Counted from the first letter of the stretch, positions 25,393 to 33,747 are shown. The stretch is 64,000 nt of DNA from Scatacola_A faecigallinarum (GCA_018713605.1 DVOM01000027.1:8908-72907), one strand, 5' to 3'. Numbers and translations: made by a program. The notes: a model not told the origin generated them from the letters alone.

Positions 25393-26159
25393 TGACCACC
25401 GGCCTCATTTTCGACATTAAGGAATTTGCCATCAACGACGGACCGGGCATAAGGCTGACCGTCTTCATGAAAGGCTGCCCGCTGCGTTGCGCCTGGTGTC
25501 ACAATCCGGAAGGCATTTCGCCGCAGCCGCAGCTCAACCGGAAAACCGGCTGCATGGTCGGAAAGGAATACACGGTCGAAGAACTGGCCCGCCGCATATG
25601 CAAATTCAGGGACGTTTTTGACCTTTCCGGCGGCGGTGTAACCTTTTCCGGCGGCGAACCGACCCGCCAGCCTGAATTTGTCGAAGCCTGCGCCCTGCGT
25701 TTGAACGGTATTCACAAAACACTGGACACCTCCGGTTTTTGCCCATCTGCAACTTTTCGCCGGCTGCTCGGCGTCTTCGATTTGGTTTATTACGACCTCA
25801 AACTGGCCGACACCGCCGCACATCAGCGCTTTACCGGCCGGAGCAACCTTCAGATTCTGGAAAATCTGCATATTCTGGACGAAAGCGGAGTTCCTTACCA
25901 TATCAGAATCCCTCTGATTCCCGAGATTACCGATACCGAAAAAAATCTGTCCGGACTTTTAGATATCCTTGCCAGCCTCCGCAACAAACCGCTGCGCGTC
26001 GACCCGCTGCCCTACAACATCCTTGCCGGCGGCAAATACGATTCGTACGGGATGGCTTATCCGCTTCAAAACGCATCAGCCGAAAACAATCAGGACAACA
26101 TTGTCCGTTTTAAAGCCGAACTGCGCAAACGAAATATAAACATTATGGGAGAACAATAA
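25392..26159 (+). CDS. Glycyl radical enzyme activase (PFL-AE type)
   Basis: About 255 residues starting at the ATG that overlaps the previous stop (TAATG); the frame is open further upstream but the activase N-terminus is TTGLIFDIKEFAINDGPGIR. Radical SAM motif CPLRCAWCHNPEG (about 33-45), then GGGVTFSGGEP (about 84-94). It lacks the extra ferredoxin-like insert with two more clusters that most non-PFL activases have, so its architecture is that of the pyruvate formate-lyase activase. It must activate the glycyl radical enzyme encoded one base after it. Confidence 0.88.
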   Translation: MTTGLIFDIKEFAINDGPGIRLTVFMKGCPLRCAWCHNPEGISPQPQLNRKTGCMVGKEYTVEELARRICKFRDVFDLSGGGVTFSGGEPTRQPEFVEACALRLNGIHKTLDTSGFCPSATFRRLLGVFDLVYYDLKLADTAAHQRFTGRSNLQILENLHILDESGVPYHIRIPLIPEITDTEKNLSGLLDILASLRNKPLRVDPLPYNILAGGKYDSYGMAYPLQNASAENNQDNIVRFKAELRKRNINIMGEQ

Positions 26160-26160
26160 G

Positions 26161-28248
26161 ATGCTTACCGAACGCCTGCAGAAAATGCGCGACTTTACCC
26201 AACAGAGGAAATACAAACAGTTCCGAACCGATTTTAACGAAAACGGCACCAAACTGCTGCGCAAACTGAACTGGGACTTTACCCAGCGCAGCGCCTGGCT
26301 GCTTAAGGAAATGTGCCGGGCTGAAGACCCAATCGTTTTTCCCGGCGAAAAAATCGGTTTCATCCGTACCAAAAACAGGCTTCCCGTTTATTGTGACCCC
26401 AAGGCCGTGCGCAAATATGTCGGCAAAAACAAACATCTTTTCGCCGAACCGTTTCACAACATCTGCCCCGACTACGCCATTCTTCTCAACGAAGGGCTGG
26501 AAGAAAAGCGTCGGCAGGCCGAAACCCGCCTGTCCGGAGCCGGAAAAAGGGAAAAAATATTTTTAAACGGCGTCATCACGACCATCGACGCGGTTCTCAA
26601 CCTTGCGCAAAGATACAAAGTCGCCGCCGAAGCGGCCGGCAATCGGACCGTCGCCGCGCTTTTCGACCGCGTACCTCGCTTCCCGGCCGCAGATTTCCAC
26701 GAAGCGCTGCAGTCTGTCCGCTTCATTTCCTCAATTTTCAACATGGCCGACAACTACCAGTTCGGATTCGGCCGAATGGACCAATACCTCTATCCTTTTT
26801 ATGAAAAAGACCTGAAAACCGGCCGGCTGACTCGCGAAACCGCCGCGGAACTCCTTGCCGAATTTTTCATTTCTCTGAACAAGGACACCGATTTGTACCG
26901 CGGCGTTCAGCAGGGCGACAACGGCCAGAGCCTGATGCTCGGCGGCTGCAAACCCGAAGACGGCAGCTCCGCCGTTAACGATTTGACCTACCTGATTATG
27001 GAAGTGTCCAAAGAACTGAAACTCATCGACCCGAAAATTAATCTGCGCATCGACAGCCATACGCCTGACGACCTGCTCGAACTCGGCTGTGAACTGACCA
27101 AATGCGGCCTTGGTTTTCCGCAGTATTCCAACGATGAGGTCGTCATTCCGGCGCTGGTCAAAAAAGGTTACGCCCTCAAAGACGCCCGCAACTATACCGT
27201 TGCCGCCTGCTGGGAATTTATCATTCCCGGCAAAGGTATCGAAATTGTTAATCAGGGCGCCGTTTCAATGCCTTACGCCGTCGATGACGCTTTTGAAAAG
27301 GCCATGGCCGCCCGCGGTTCGTTCCGCCCGAAAAAATTCCTCTCGTTAATTCAAAAAAGCATGGAAAAACAAATCAAAAACATCTTGCGTAAACGCGACA
27401 TCCGCACTTTGCCCTCGCCTTTCGCTTCAATTTTCTTTCACGGCAGCATTGAAAACCGGCGCGACGCTTCGGAATGTGTTCCGTACCGCAACATCGGCAT
27501 TCACGGTGCCGGCTCCGCCAATGCCGCCGACGCCTTAGCCGCAATCCGCCTGACTTATGAGGAAGAAGGAACAAACGGCCTGAAAAAACTGCAGGAAGCC
27601 AAACGCAGAAATTTTGAAGGCTGTGAAGAACTTCGGCACAGACTGCATGACGAGATGCCCAAAGTCGGCAACGCGGACGCCGCGGTTGACAGCGAGCTTC
27701 GCTTCCTGTTCGACTGCTTTGCCGACGCGGCCGACAAATTTTCCGACGACAAACGAAAAATCCGCCCCGGCAGCGGCTCTGCCATGTATTACATCTGGCT
27801 GGTCAACAACAATTCTCCCTGGGCTTTCGAGCCAAAAGTCAAAGCCACGGCCGACGGACGCCTTAACGGCGAAGCCTTTTCCACCAGCCTGGCACCGTCT
27901 CAGGGTATAAAGGTCGACGGCGTTCTCAGCGTGCTCAAGTCCTATTCCGTCATTGACTATTCGCGGATTATGAACGGCGGCCCGATAACCATTGAACTTT
28001 CGCCGTCCGTTTTCAAATCGGACGACGGCATCAAAAAACTGGCCGGCCTGATAAAATATTTCGTCAAACTCGGCGACCAGCAGCTGCAATTGAATGTCCT
28101 TGACGCTTCGGTGCTTGAAGACGCCATCGCCCACCCTGAAAAACACCGCAACCTGATTGTCCGCGTCTGGGGCTGGAGCGGCTATTTTACCGAACTTGCG
28201 CCGGAATATCAGCAGCATGTCCTGAATCGCCACAAATATAACATTTGA
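26161..28248 (+). CDS. Glycyl radical enzyme, unassigned subfamily
   Basis: 695-residue pyruvate formate-lyase family enzyme. PFL domain about 1-560 with the thiyl-radical loop NYTVAACWEFIIPGKG: Cys350 and Glu352 (C-x-E as in diol dehydratases and related eliminases, but the preceding residue is Ala rather than Gly). The C-terminal glycyl radical motif is RVWGWSGYF with Gly671 as radical site. It lacks the Cys-Cys pair of true pyruvate formate-lyase, so it is not PflB. No microcompartment targeting peptide or genes nearby. Substrate unknown; the surface-glycan context is unusual for this family. Confidence 0.88.
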   Translation: MLTERLQKMRDFTQQRKYKQFRTDFNENGTKLLRKLNWDFTQRSAWLLKEMCRAEDPIVFPGEKIGFIRTKNRLPVYCDPKAVRKYVGKNKHLFAEPFHNICPDYAILLNEGLEEKRRQAETRLSGAGKREKIFLNGVITTIDAVLNLAQRYKVAAEAAGNRTVAALFDRVPRFPAADFHEALQSVRFISSIFNMADNYQFGFGRMDQYLYPFYEKDLKTGRLTRETAAELLAEFFISLNKDTDLYRGVQQGDNGQSLMLGGCKPEDGSSAVNDLTYLIMEVSKELKLIDPKINLRIDSHTPDDLLELGCELTKCGLGFPQYSNDEVVIPALVKKGYALKDARNYTVAACWEFIIPGKGIEIVNQGAVSMPYAVDDAFEKAMAARGSFRPKKFLSLIQKSMEKQIKNILRKRDIRTLPSPFASIFFHGSIENRRDASECVPYRNIGIHGAGSANAADALAAIRLTYEEEGTNGLKKLQEAKRRNFEGCEELRHRLHDEMPKVGNADAAVDSELRFLFDCFADAADKFSDDKRKIRPGSGSAMYYIWLVNNNSPWAFEPKVKATADGRLNGEAFSTSLAPSQGIKVDGVLSVLKSYSVIDYSRIMNGGPITIELSPSVFKSDDGIKKLAGLIKYFVKLGDQQLQLNVLDASVLEDAIAHPEKHRNLIVRVWGWSGYFTELAPEYQQHVLNRHKYNI

Positions 28249-28270
28249 CCGGGAGAACCTAAATTTATCA

Positions 28271-28299
28271 TTGACATTGAATCCTCCGTAAGCTATAAA
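28271..28299 (+). promoter_or_regulatory. Sigma70-type promoter of tRNA-Thr
   Basis: TTGACA (28271-28276) and TATAAA (28294-28299) separated by 17 bases; predicted start near 28306, six bases before the tRNA. A near-consensus housekeeping promoter. Confidence 0.8.
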
Positions 28300-28311
28300 A
28301 ACTGAGTTAAG

Positions 28312-28387
28312 GCCGACTTAGCTCAGTTGGTAGAGCTACTGATTTGTAATCAGTGGGTCGGGGGTTCAAGTCCCTCAGTCGGCACCA
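28312..28387 (+). tRNA. tRNA-Thr (anticodon TGT)
   Basis: 76 nt including the encoded CCA. Acceptor stem GCCGACT (28312-28318) pairs with AGTCGGC (28377-28383). The anticodon loop TTTGTAA within CTGAT/ATCAG gives anticodon TGT (threonine, ACA). T-arm GGGGGTTCAAGTCCCTC. Its 3' part is repeated downstream in a 202-bp tandem array. Confidence 0.95.
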
Positions 28388-28787
28388 TAAAAAAATCTCC
28401 TTATACGGAGGTTTTTTTTTATGGTATAAATTTTTGGGACTTGAACCCAGGCGGGCGCGAACCGATAGAAAACACCGCTGCTCCGGTGTTTTCGTTGTGA
28501 GCGGTGATGGTTTGTCGCCGAGCAAACAAGCCTATGCGAAGTGCGCGAGGCATACAAACCGAACTCCCCAAGTCCCTCAGTCGGCACCATAAAAAAACCT
28601 CCTTATACGGAGGTTTTTTTTATGGTATAAATTTTTGGGACTTGAACCTAGGCGGGCGCGAACCGATAGAAAACACCGCTGCTCCGATGTTTTCGTTGCG
28701 AGCGGTGATGGTTTGTCGCCGAGCAAACAAGCCTATGCGAAGTGCGCAAGGCATACAAACCGAACTCCCCAAGTCCCTCAAATCGGC
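28368..28787. repeat. Tandem 202-bp repeat containing the tRNA-Thr 3' end
   Basis: The block starting AAGTCCCTCAGTCGGCACCA occurs at 28368 (within the tRNA), again at 28570, and partly at 28771 (AAGTCCCTCA then diverging). Each unit carries the tRNA 3' end, the terminator, and about 150 bp with an inner AACACCG/CGGTGTT hairpin. Copies differ by only a few bases. No protein is encoded; frames reading through are antisense tRNA. The remaining bases to 28914 hold only AT-rich promoter-like sequence for the next gene. Confidence 0.85.
28388..28420 (+). terminator. Terminator of tRNA-Thr (also repeated at 28590-28622)
   Basis: AAAAAAATCTCC, loop TTATAC, GGAG followed by a long T tract; in the second copy of the array the stem is perfect (AACCTCC with GGAGGTT). 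It lies directly after the CCA end. Confidence 0.75.
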
Positions 28788-28914
28788 TCTTCAAAAAAAG
28801 TTCTGCCGATTTAATCAATCCCGCAAAATATTTTCCCGATTTAAATTGATATTTAAACATTTTTATACCATATTGAAAACTGATATATAAAAAAGTTGTA
28901 AATGAGAGGTTTTG

Positions 28915-29874
28915 ATGGCATTTAAAACAAAGCGGCTGCTGAAAAAAATCGTATCCTGGTCCGGCTTATTCTTCTTTGTCGTGGCGGCTTACATGATTTA
29001 CCACCAGCTTTCCAAATATAAGCTTGAAGACATTAAGGACGCGCTTGTCAGCATTCCGGCACACAATTTGTTTTTAGCCTGCATGGCCTCGCTCGGCGGT
29101 TATGTCGCCTTGTCCTCTTATGACTTTCTGGCTCTGAAATACATCGGCCGCAAACTGGCGCCCTGGAAATGGATTTTTGCCGGATTTATCGGCTTTTCCA
29201 TCAGCAACAACGCCGGCCATGCCATCGTTTCCGGCGGCGCAATCCGTTACCGGCTCTACACGCGCTGGCGTTTCCACGCTTCCGAAATCGTCCGCATGGT
29301 CACTTTTTCCGGTTTTACCTATCTGGTCGCCTGTTTCTTTCTGATTATTCTCGGCTATTTTCTGACGCCGGATCACGCTTTCGGCGAAGGTTCGGTTTCG
29401 CACCTGACCACTCTGACCGTAACGGTCATCTCCGCACTCGGCCTGCTGATTTATTTCGGCGCGTCGCTGTTTTACAAAAAGCCCATAATCATCAAAGACG
29501 TCGAATTTGACATTCCCTCTTTCAAAATGGCGCTGGCGCAGGTTTTCATCGGCGGTGCCGACATTCTGCTCGCCTCTCTGGTCCTGTACTACTCGCTCAC
29601 GCCTTTCATGGACATTCCGTTTGACGTCTTTATCGGCGTTTTCATCATCGCGCAGGTTCTCGGCGTGTTCAGTCAGGTTCCGGGCGGTCTGGGCGTTTTC
29701 GAAGGTCTGTTCCTGTACATTATTCCGGGCGACCATAACCAGGCGCTGATTTTCGGTGCCCTGATTGCCTACCGCATTATCTACTACCTTTTCCCGCTGA
29801 TTATCTCCGGCATTGTCCTGTTTACCTACGAATGGTACACAAACTACTCCCGAAACCGGCGTTTGAGCAAATAA
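28915..29874 (+). CDS. UPF0104 / LPG-synthase-TM family membrane protein
   Basis: About 319 residues; ATG 28915 is preceded by GAGAGG. An integral membrane protein with about eight helices. It matches the lysylphosphatidylglycerol synthase transmembrane (YbhN/UPF0104) family: NNAGHAIVSGGAIRYRLYTRWR (about 96-117) and the GVFSQVPGGLGVFEG signature (about 256-270). This is the flippase-like half without a cytoplasmic aminoacyl-transferase domain. Probably translocates or transports a lipid; the substrate is unknown. Single gene ending in a good terminator. Confidence 0.85.
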   Translation: MAFKTKRLLKKIVSWSGLFFFVVAAYMIYHQLSKYKLEDIKDALVSIPAHNLFLACMASLGGYVALSSYDFLALKYIGRKLAPWKWIFAGFIGFSISNNAGHAIVSGGAIRYRLYTRWRFHASEIVRMVTFSGFTYLVACFFLIILGYFLTPDHAFGEGSVSHLTTLTVTVISALGLLIYFGASLFYKKPIIIKDVEFDIPSFKMALAQVFIGGADILLASLVLYYSLTPFMDIPFDVFIGVFIIAQVLGVFSQVPGGLGVFEGLFLYIIPGDHNQALIFGALIAYRIIYYLFPLIISGIVLFTYEWYTNYSRNRRLSK

Positions 29875-29878
29875 GCGA

Positions 29879-29902
29879 AGCCCCTCTTCCGAGGGGCTTT
29901 TT
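29879..29902 (+). terminator. Terminator after the UPF0104 gene
   Basis: AGCCCCTC (29879-29886), loop TTCC, GAGGGGCT (29891-29898), then TTTTT. It lies between convergent genes and directly abuts the sensor kinase stop at 29904. Confidence 0.9.
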
Positions 29903-29903
29903 C

Positions 29904-31250
29904 TCATTTTGCAATCCGAACGCTGAAACCGTCGGGTGTATTGGCAAATTCCAGACGGCAGCCGTAATGCCCCGCAATCCGTTTGACAATCGACAGCCCC
30001 AATCCGCTGCCGGAAACTTTCTGACCGGCCGGACGGAAGAAACGCTCGCTCAGATGCCCGATTGTTTCATCGTCAACCGACACGCCGGAATTAACCACCG
30101 TCAGAGCGTCCGCCGCAACCGCAATTTTTACTGAGGCGCCTTCCGGACTGTATTTCAGGGCGTTGTCCAGCAGATTTCGCATCAACAGCGTCCATAACAG
30201 CGGATTGCCGCGCTCAACCGGCCCTGTTTTGCCGATTTCAACGGAAACGTTGATTTTTTTTGCCGCAATCGCCGCCGCATAATCAACCTGCAAATCATCG
30301 GCAATCTGCTGCCAGTTGATGTTTTCGCAATGCTCGTCATATATGCCGAAAGCCGTATCCACCTTGGACAATACCAGCAACTGCTCGACCAGACGCGATG
30401 AACGCTCAATGCCTTTCTGCAGCTTATCCAAAGCCTCGGCACGCATTTTTTCGTCATTGCCGGCCATTTCCGCCACTTCCAGCTGCACCTGCAAAGCCGT
30501 CAGCGGCGTCCGCAGTTCATGCGCGGCATCGGCAACGAAACGACGTTCGCCGGCCAGCATGCCTTCAATCCGTGCCATCTGTATGTTCATTGCCTTAACC
30601 AAAGGCAGAATTTCTGCCGGAATGCCTTTCTCTTCCAAAGGCGACAGATCCCCGCTGCCACGGCTTTTCAGACTGTCGGCCAGATTGCCCAGCGGCCGAA
30701 ATTCCCGGGTCAGTACAGCCACAATCATAACCATCAGCACAAACAGCCCCGCCGCCCACGGAATCATAAATTCTTCGGTCATGTCCCAGACCACGTCGGC
30801 CCGGTATTCCTCCTCCTGACCGACCGCAATATAAAATTTGCCGTCCGCGGACTGCAGCCAGACAATCCGCCATTCGTCGTCACCGTCGACAATCTGCCGG
30901 ATAAAGCTTCCCGTTGCCGGCAAAAAGCCAAAATCTTTGCCATTCTCGTTATCATGAAAAACCAAACGGCCGTCCCGGTCAAAAACCGCAAAGCCGATGG
31001 CCTCGTCCTCATCGTCGGCATTATGAACATTCTCAATCATCTGGTCGGTAATTTTCTGTGCCCCGGCCGCCAGTCCGCTCCAGTCCGCCCCGGCCAGCTG
31101 TCTGGCCAGCGCCATCTGGTAGGTGTCGAAAAACTCGTCGACCTTTTCTTTGGTTTCTTTCCACGACAAAACGCCCGCAGCCAGCCAAACGACGCAGGAA
31201 ATCCCTATAAAACAGACGATCAGCCTTAATCTCAAACTGAGCTTATTCAT
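29904..31250 (-). CDS. Sensor histidine kinase, QseC/PmrB-like
   Basis: 448 residues. Two membrane helices (about 11-29 and 158-178) enclose a periplasmic sensor domain (about 30-157). A HAMP-like linker (about 179-235) leads to the kinase: H-box VADAAHELRTPLTALQVQ (His about 244), N-box MRNLLDNALKYSPEGASV, G-box GSGLGLSIVKRIAGHYG. The start overlaps the response regulator stop by four bases (ATGA). Together with the ygiW-like gene this is the arrangement around qseBC of enterobacteria, though here all three genes run in one direction. Stimulus unknown. Confidence 0.88.
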   Translation of the reverse strand: MNKLSLRLRLIVCFIGISCVVWLAAGVLSWKETKEKVDEFFDTYQMALARQLAGADWSGLAAGAQKITDQMIENVHNADDEDEAIGFAVFDRDGRLVFHDNENGKDFGFLPATGSFIRQIVDGDDEWRIVWLQSADGKFYIAVGQEEEYRADVVWDMTEEFMIPWAAGLFVLMVMIVAVLTREFRPLGNLADSLKSRGSGDLSPLEEKGIPAEILPLVKAMNIQMARIEGMLAGERRFVADAAHELRTPLTALQVQLEVAEMAGNDEKMRAEALDKLQKGIERSSRLVEQLLVLSKVDTAFGIYDEHCENINWQQIADDLQVDYAAAIAAKKINVSVEIGKTGPVERGNPLLWTLLMRNLLDNALKYSPEGASVKIAVAADALTVVNSGVSVDDETIGHLSERFFRPAGQKVSGSGLGLSIVKRIAGHYGCRLEFANTPDGFSVRIAK

Positions 31251-31906
31251 TCGTCCCCCAATATATAGCCGATTTTATTCACGGTTTTTACAATGTCCCG
31301 GCCGAGCTTTTTGCGCAGATGATGAATGTGCACTTCCACCGCATTGCTCGAAACCTCTTCGTCCCAGGAATAAATTTTGTTCTCTATCGTTTCTTTCGAC
31401 AACACGCGGTTTTTGTTCAAAAGCAGCAGTTCCAGCAGCGCCAGTTCCTTCGGCGCCAGAACCGTTTCCTTTCCGTCCAGGCGAACTTTGCGCGTCTGCG
31501 GATCAAATTCGATTTTTCCGTGCCGGATAACCGGAGCAGCCAGCCCGCCGCTGCGGCGGATAAGCGCATTCAGCCGCGCCTGCACCTCTTTCAGGGCAAA
31601 AGGCTTGCCCAGATAATCGTCGGCGCCGCTGTTCAAACCGGCAATCCTCTGGTCGACGTCGCCGCGTGCCGTCAAAATCAGCACCGGTTCTTTTCTGTTT
31701 TTATGCCGCCAGTCCTGCAAAATCGCCAGACCGTCCTTTTTCGGCAGGCCCAAATCGAGGATGACTGCGGCATACGGAGCCTGAAACAAGGCCTCTTCTC
31801 CCTCGGCGCCGTCCGTAAACCAGTCGACGCTGAATCCGAGCTTTTCCAATCCGACCTTTAATCCGTCCCCGATAAGGGCATCATCCTCGATAAGCAATAT
31901 ACGCAT
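31247..31906 (-). CDS. OmpR-family response regulator, QseB/PmrA-like
   Basis: 219 residues. Receiver domain with acidic pocket (IEDDAL), phospho-acceptor Asp51 in VILDLGLPKKDG, Thr/Lys switch ILTARGD ... GKPFAL; then an OmpR/PhoB winged helix (about 125-219, ending VHIHHLRKKLGRDIVKTVNKIGYIL). Partner of the kinase that overlaps it. A CTTAAG-N5-CTTAAG box, the recognised PmrA-type operator, lies before the operon's first gene, so autoregulation is likely. Confidence 0.92.
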   Translation of the reverse strand: MRILLIEDDALIGDGLKVGLEKLGFSVDWFTDGAEGEEALFQAPYAAVILDLGLPKKDGLAILQDWRHKNRKEPVLILTARGDVDQRIAGLNSGADDYLGKPFALKEVQARLNALIRRSGGLAAPVIRHGKIEFDPQTRKVRLDGKETVLAPKELALLELLLLNKNRVLSKETIENKIYSWDEEVSSNAVEVHIHHLRKKLGRDIVKTVNKIGYILGDE

Positions 31907-31921
31907 TTGGGCTCCCTGTTC

Positions 31922-32284
31922 CTATTTCTTCAGCGCAATGCTGTCAACGTCAATCTTGGTATCCTTAAACATTTCCTTGTCAATCTCGCCGTTCAGAATA
32001 ACCGTGTCCTGCGGCGTAACGTTCAGGCCTCTCCAGTCTTCGTTGTCAATTTCGACCGTAACCGTACCGGAAGCGTCCTTGAACAGATATTTTTCATCGC
32101 CGAGGCTTCTTTCAATCTGTCCGACCAGAACAACGGCGGTGTCGTCATTAAGCTTCAGGGCATCGGCCACGCTCATCGGCGCCAGACCCGGCCCCTGAAA
32201 ACCGCCGGAAACCATCTGAGCCGAAGCCGCGCCGCTCATTCCCAGAGCCAAAGCCAAAGCCGATACTGCAAAAATCTTTTTCAT
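31922..32284 (-). CDS. ygiW: YgiW-family periplasmic OB-fold stress protein
   Basis: 120 residues from ATG 32284, which has AAGGAG directly upstream; the longer frame is non-coding. Signal peptide MKKIFAVSALALALGMSGAASA, then a bacterial OB-fold (BOF) domain with SVADALKLNDDTAVVLVGQIERSLGDEKYLF and DASGTVTVEIDNEDWRG. Characterised relatives (YgiW/VisP, YdeI) are periplasmic stress-tolerance proteins. First gene of the ygiW-regulator-kinase operon, 15 bases before the regulator. Confidence 0.88.
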   Translation of the reverse strand: MKKIFAVSALALALGMSGAASAQMVSGGFQGPGLAPMSVADALKLNDDTAVVLVGQIERSLGDEKYLFKDASGTVTVEIDNEDWRGLNVTPQDTVILNGEIDKEMFKDTKIDVDSIALKK

Positions 32285-32321
32285 GTTTTTTCTCCTTGAA
32301 TAAAAAGTTAAGTTGTTCGTT

Positions 32322-32365
32322 ATTACATGGTCAGTACAACAATCTGAACTTAAGGAACGCTTAAG
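32322..32365 (-). promoter_or_regulatory. PmrA/QseB-type box and -10 for the ygiW operon
   Basis: CTTAAG (32349-32354) and CTTAAG (32360-32365) are separated by exactly 5 bases, the PmrA-box pattern YTTAAK-N5-YTTAAK. On the minus strand a TGTAAT (-10 candidate, plus 32322-32327) follows 21 bases after. It lies 65 bases before the ygiW start and next to the S66 peptidase stop. Confidence 0.7.
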
Positions 32366-32388
32366 GATAAAATAATTTTTCAATTTTT

Positions 32389-33363
32389 TTAAAAACATGT
32401 CAGTTCAATACGCTCTCCGTCAACAAATCCGCGCCCTCCGACCGGAAAGGTAAAAATCGGCGCCGTATGTCCGAAATCCGCATTGGCGATAATCGGCAAG
32501 CCCTCCAGCTCTTTTTTGGACAGCAAAATCTCCTCCAGCTGCGCCCGATTCATCTGATTCTGCGGTTCAAAACGTCCGATAACCAGCGCCCGTACCCTCT
32601 TAAAGTCGGGATGCAGACACAAAGACTGCAGATTTCGGTTGAAAACCCAGGCGTCATGTTCGGCGCAGTGCTCCGCAAACAAAATACAGTCCCGGATATC
32701 CGGAAAATACGGCGTGCCCTTAAGTTCGTCCAACAGCCCCAGATTGCCTCCGATTATCGTCCCTTCCGCCTTGCCGGGACGAATGGCCCAAATGCCGTCA
32801 TTGCGGACAAAATGCCGTTCGTCCTGATTAAGATACCACGGATCGTCAGACCATTCCGGCGACGGACACAGCGCAAAAGCCTCTTTCTGAAAAAAGCATT
32901 TCTTAAAACAGTCCAACGTATAGTCAAGACCTTTCAACATACCGAAACTCGAAAAATGCGGCCCGGAATAGGTAACCAGACCGGTTTTGGCATAAATGGC
33001 GCAGCTCAGCGCCGTAATATCCGAAAAGCCGCAGAAGATTTTCGGATTCGCTTTGATCAGCCCATAATCAATCTGCGACAAAAGCTCCACGGCGTTAAAA
33101 CCGCCGATGGCCGTCAGAACCGCGTCAACCGATTTGTCCGCAAACGCCTCATGCAAATCGTCAAGCCGCGCCCGTACCGGCGAAGATAAAAAACGGTCCG
33201 TCATTTCAACGTTTTTTCCAAAAGAAACCGTCAGCCCCATTTCGGCAAAACGTGCCCGAGCAATCCGGCGGCAATCTTCGGAAATAATCCCCAAACTCCG
33301 CGACGGTGCAATAACCCGCACACGAGAACCGGATTTCAGTTTTTCGGGAACAATAATCATCAT
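32389..33363 (-). CDS. S66-family LD-carboxypeptidase
   Basis: 324 residues of the muramoyl-tetrapeptide carboxypeptidase / MccF family. Catalytic triad candidates: Ser in KIFCGFSDITAL (about 116), Glu in CILFAEHCAEH (about 231) and His in NADFGHTAP (about 301). TAIGGFNAVELLSQIDY and IIGGNLGLL are family blocks. LD-carboxypeptidases trim the terminal D-Ala of muropeptides for recycling in the cytoplasm; MccF relatives cleave peptide-nucleotide antibiotics. No export signal. Single gene. Confidence 0.88.
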   Translation of the reverse strand: MMIIVPEKLKSGSRVRVIAPSRSLGIISEDCRRIARARFAEMGLTVSFGKNVEMTDRFLSSPVRARLDDLHEAFADKSVDAVLTAIGGFNAVELLSQIDYGLIKANPKIFCGFSDITALSCAIYAKTGLVTYSGPHFSSFGMLKGLDYTLDCFKKCFFQKEAFALCPSPEWSDDPWYLNQDERHFVRNDGIWAIRPGKAEGTIIGGNLGLLDELKGTPYFPDIRDCILFAEHCAEHDAWVFNRNLQSLCLHPDFKRVRALVIGRFEPQNQMNRAQLEEILLSKKELEGLPIIANADFGHTAPIFTFPVGGRGFVDGERIELTCF

Positions 33364-33550
33364 CAGTCGGCCTTTTTAGTTAACCCTGCTGAAATAATAA
33401 AACATACGGAGCGATTTGCAATTTTAAAATTATTCTTCCCCGTCAAACTTCGCCGGCCGAACGTCTTGCCGGAAAAGTCCCGGAACAAAACGCCCCACGC
33501 GCTCTGTTGCTGCCGCGGCCTTCGCCGTTTAACAAATGCTTTTCACCCAA

Positions 33551-33580
33551 TAAAAAAACGCCCACAACGGGGCGTTTTTT
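33551..33580 (-). terminator. Terminator of tRNA-Gln
   Basis: AAAAAACGCCC (33552-33562), loop ACAAC, GGGGCGTTTTTT. It is symmetric and T-rich in both directions, and lies just after the 3' end of the minus-strand tRNA. Confidence 0.85.
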
Positions 33581-33583
33581 TAT

Positions 33584-33657
33584 TGGCTGCTTCACCTGGA
33601 TTCGAACCAAGATTAACGGAGTCAGAGTCCGCTGTCCTACCATTAGACGATGAAGCA
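33584..33657 (-). tRNA. tRNA-Gln (anticodon CTG)
   Basis: 74 nt on the minus strand with encoded CCA. Acceptor TGCTTCA pairs with TGAAGCA; D-arm TCTAATGGTAGGA; anticodon stem GCGGA/TCCGT around loop CTCTGAC (anticodon CTG); T-arm CTTGGTTCGAATCCAGG. The 5' U of the acceptor is typical of tRNA-Gln. Confidence 0.93.
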
Positions 33658-33675
33658 ATCTGTCGAACAAGGGAA

Positions 33676-33704
33676 TATTTATGCCATTTTAAATTACAAG
33701 TCAA
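33676..33704 (-). promoter_or_regulatory. Promoter of tRNA-Gln
   Basis: On the minus strand TTGACT (plus 33699-33704) and TAAATA (plus 33676-33681) with a 17-base spacer, placing the start about 10 bases before the tRNA. Confidence 0.75.
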
Positions 33705-33747
33705 CAACTTTTTCAAAAAAACTGTTCCTCCCGAAACAATTTTTCGC

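Noticed and set aside
26161..28248. Pyruvate formate-lyase PflB
   Set aside because: The active-site loop has a single Cys followed by Trp-Glu, not the Cys-Cys pair of PflB.
28307..28525. 72-codon minus-strand frame reading RDLNPRPTDYKSVALPTELSRP
   Set aside because: It is the antisense of tRNA-Thr and its repeat, a well-known source of spurious proteins.
28353..28890. Plus-strand frames of 79 and 128 codons across the tandem repeats
   Set aside because: They translate the tRNA 3' end, terminators and repeat units; no ribosome site and the two frames mirror the repeat.
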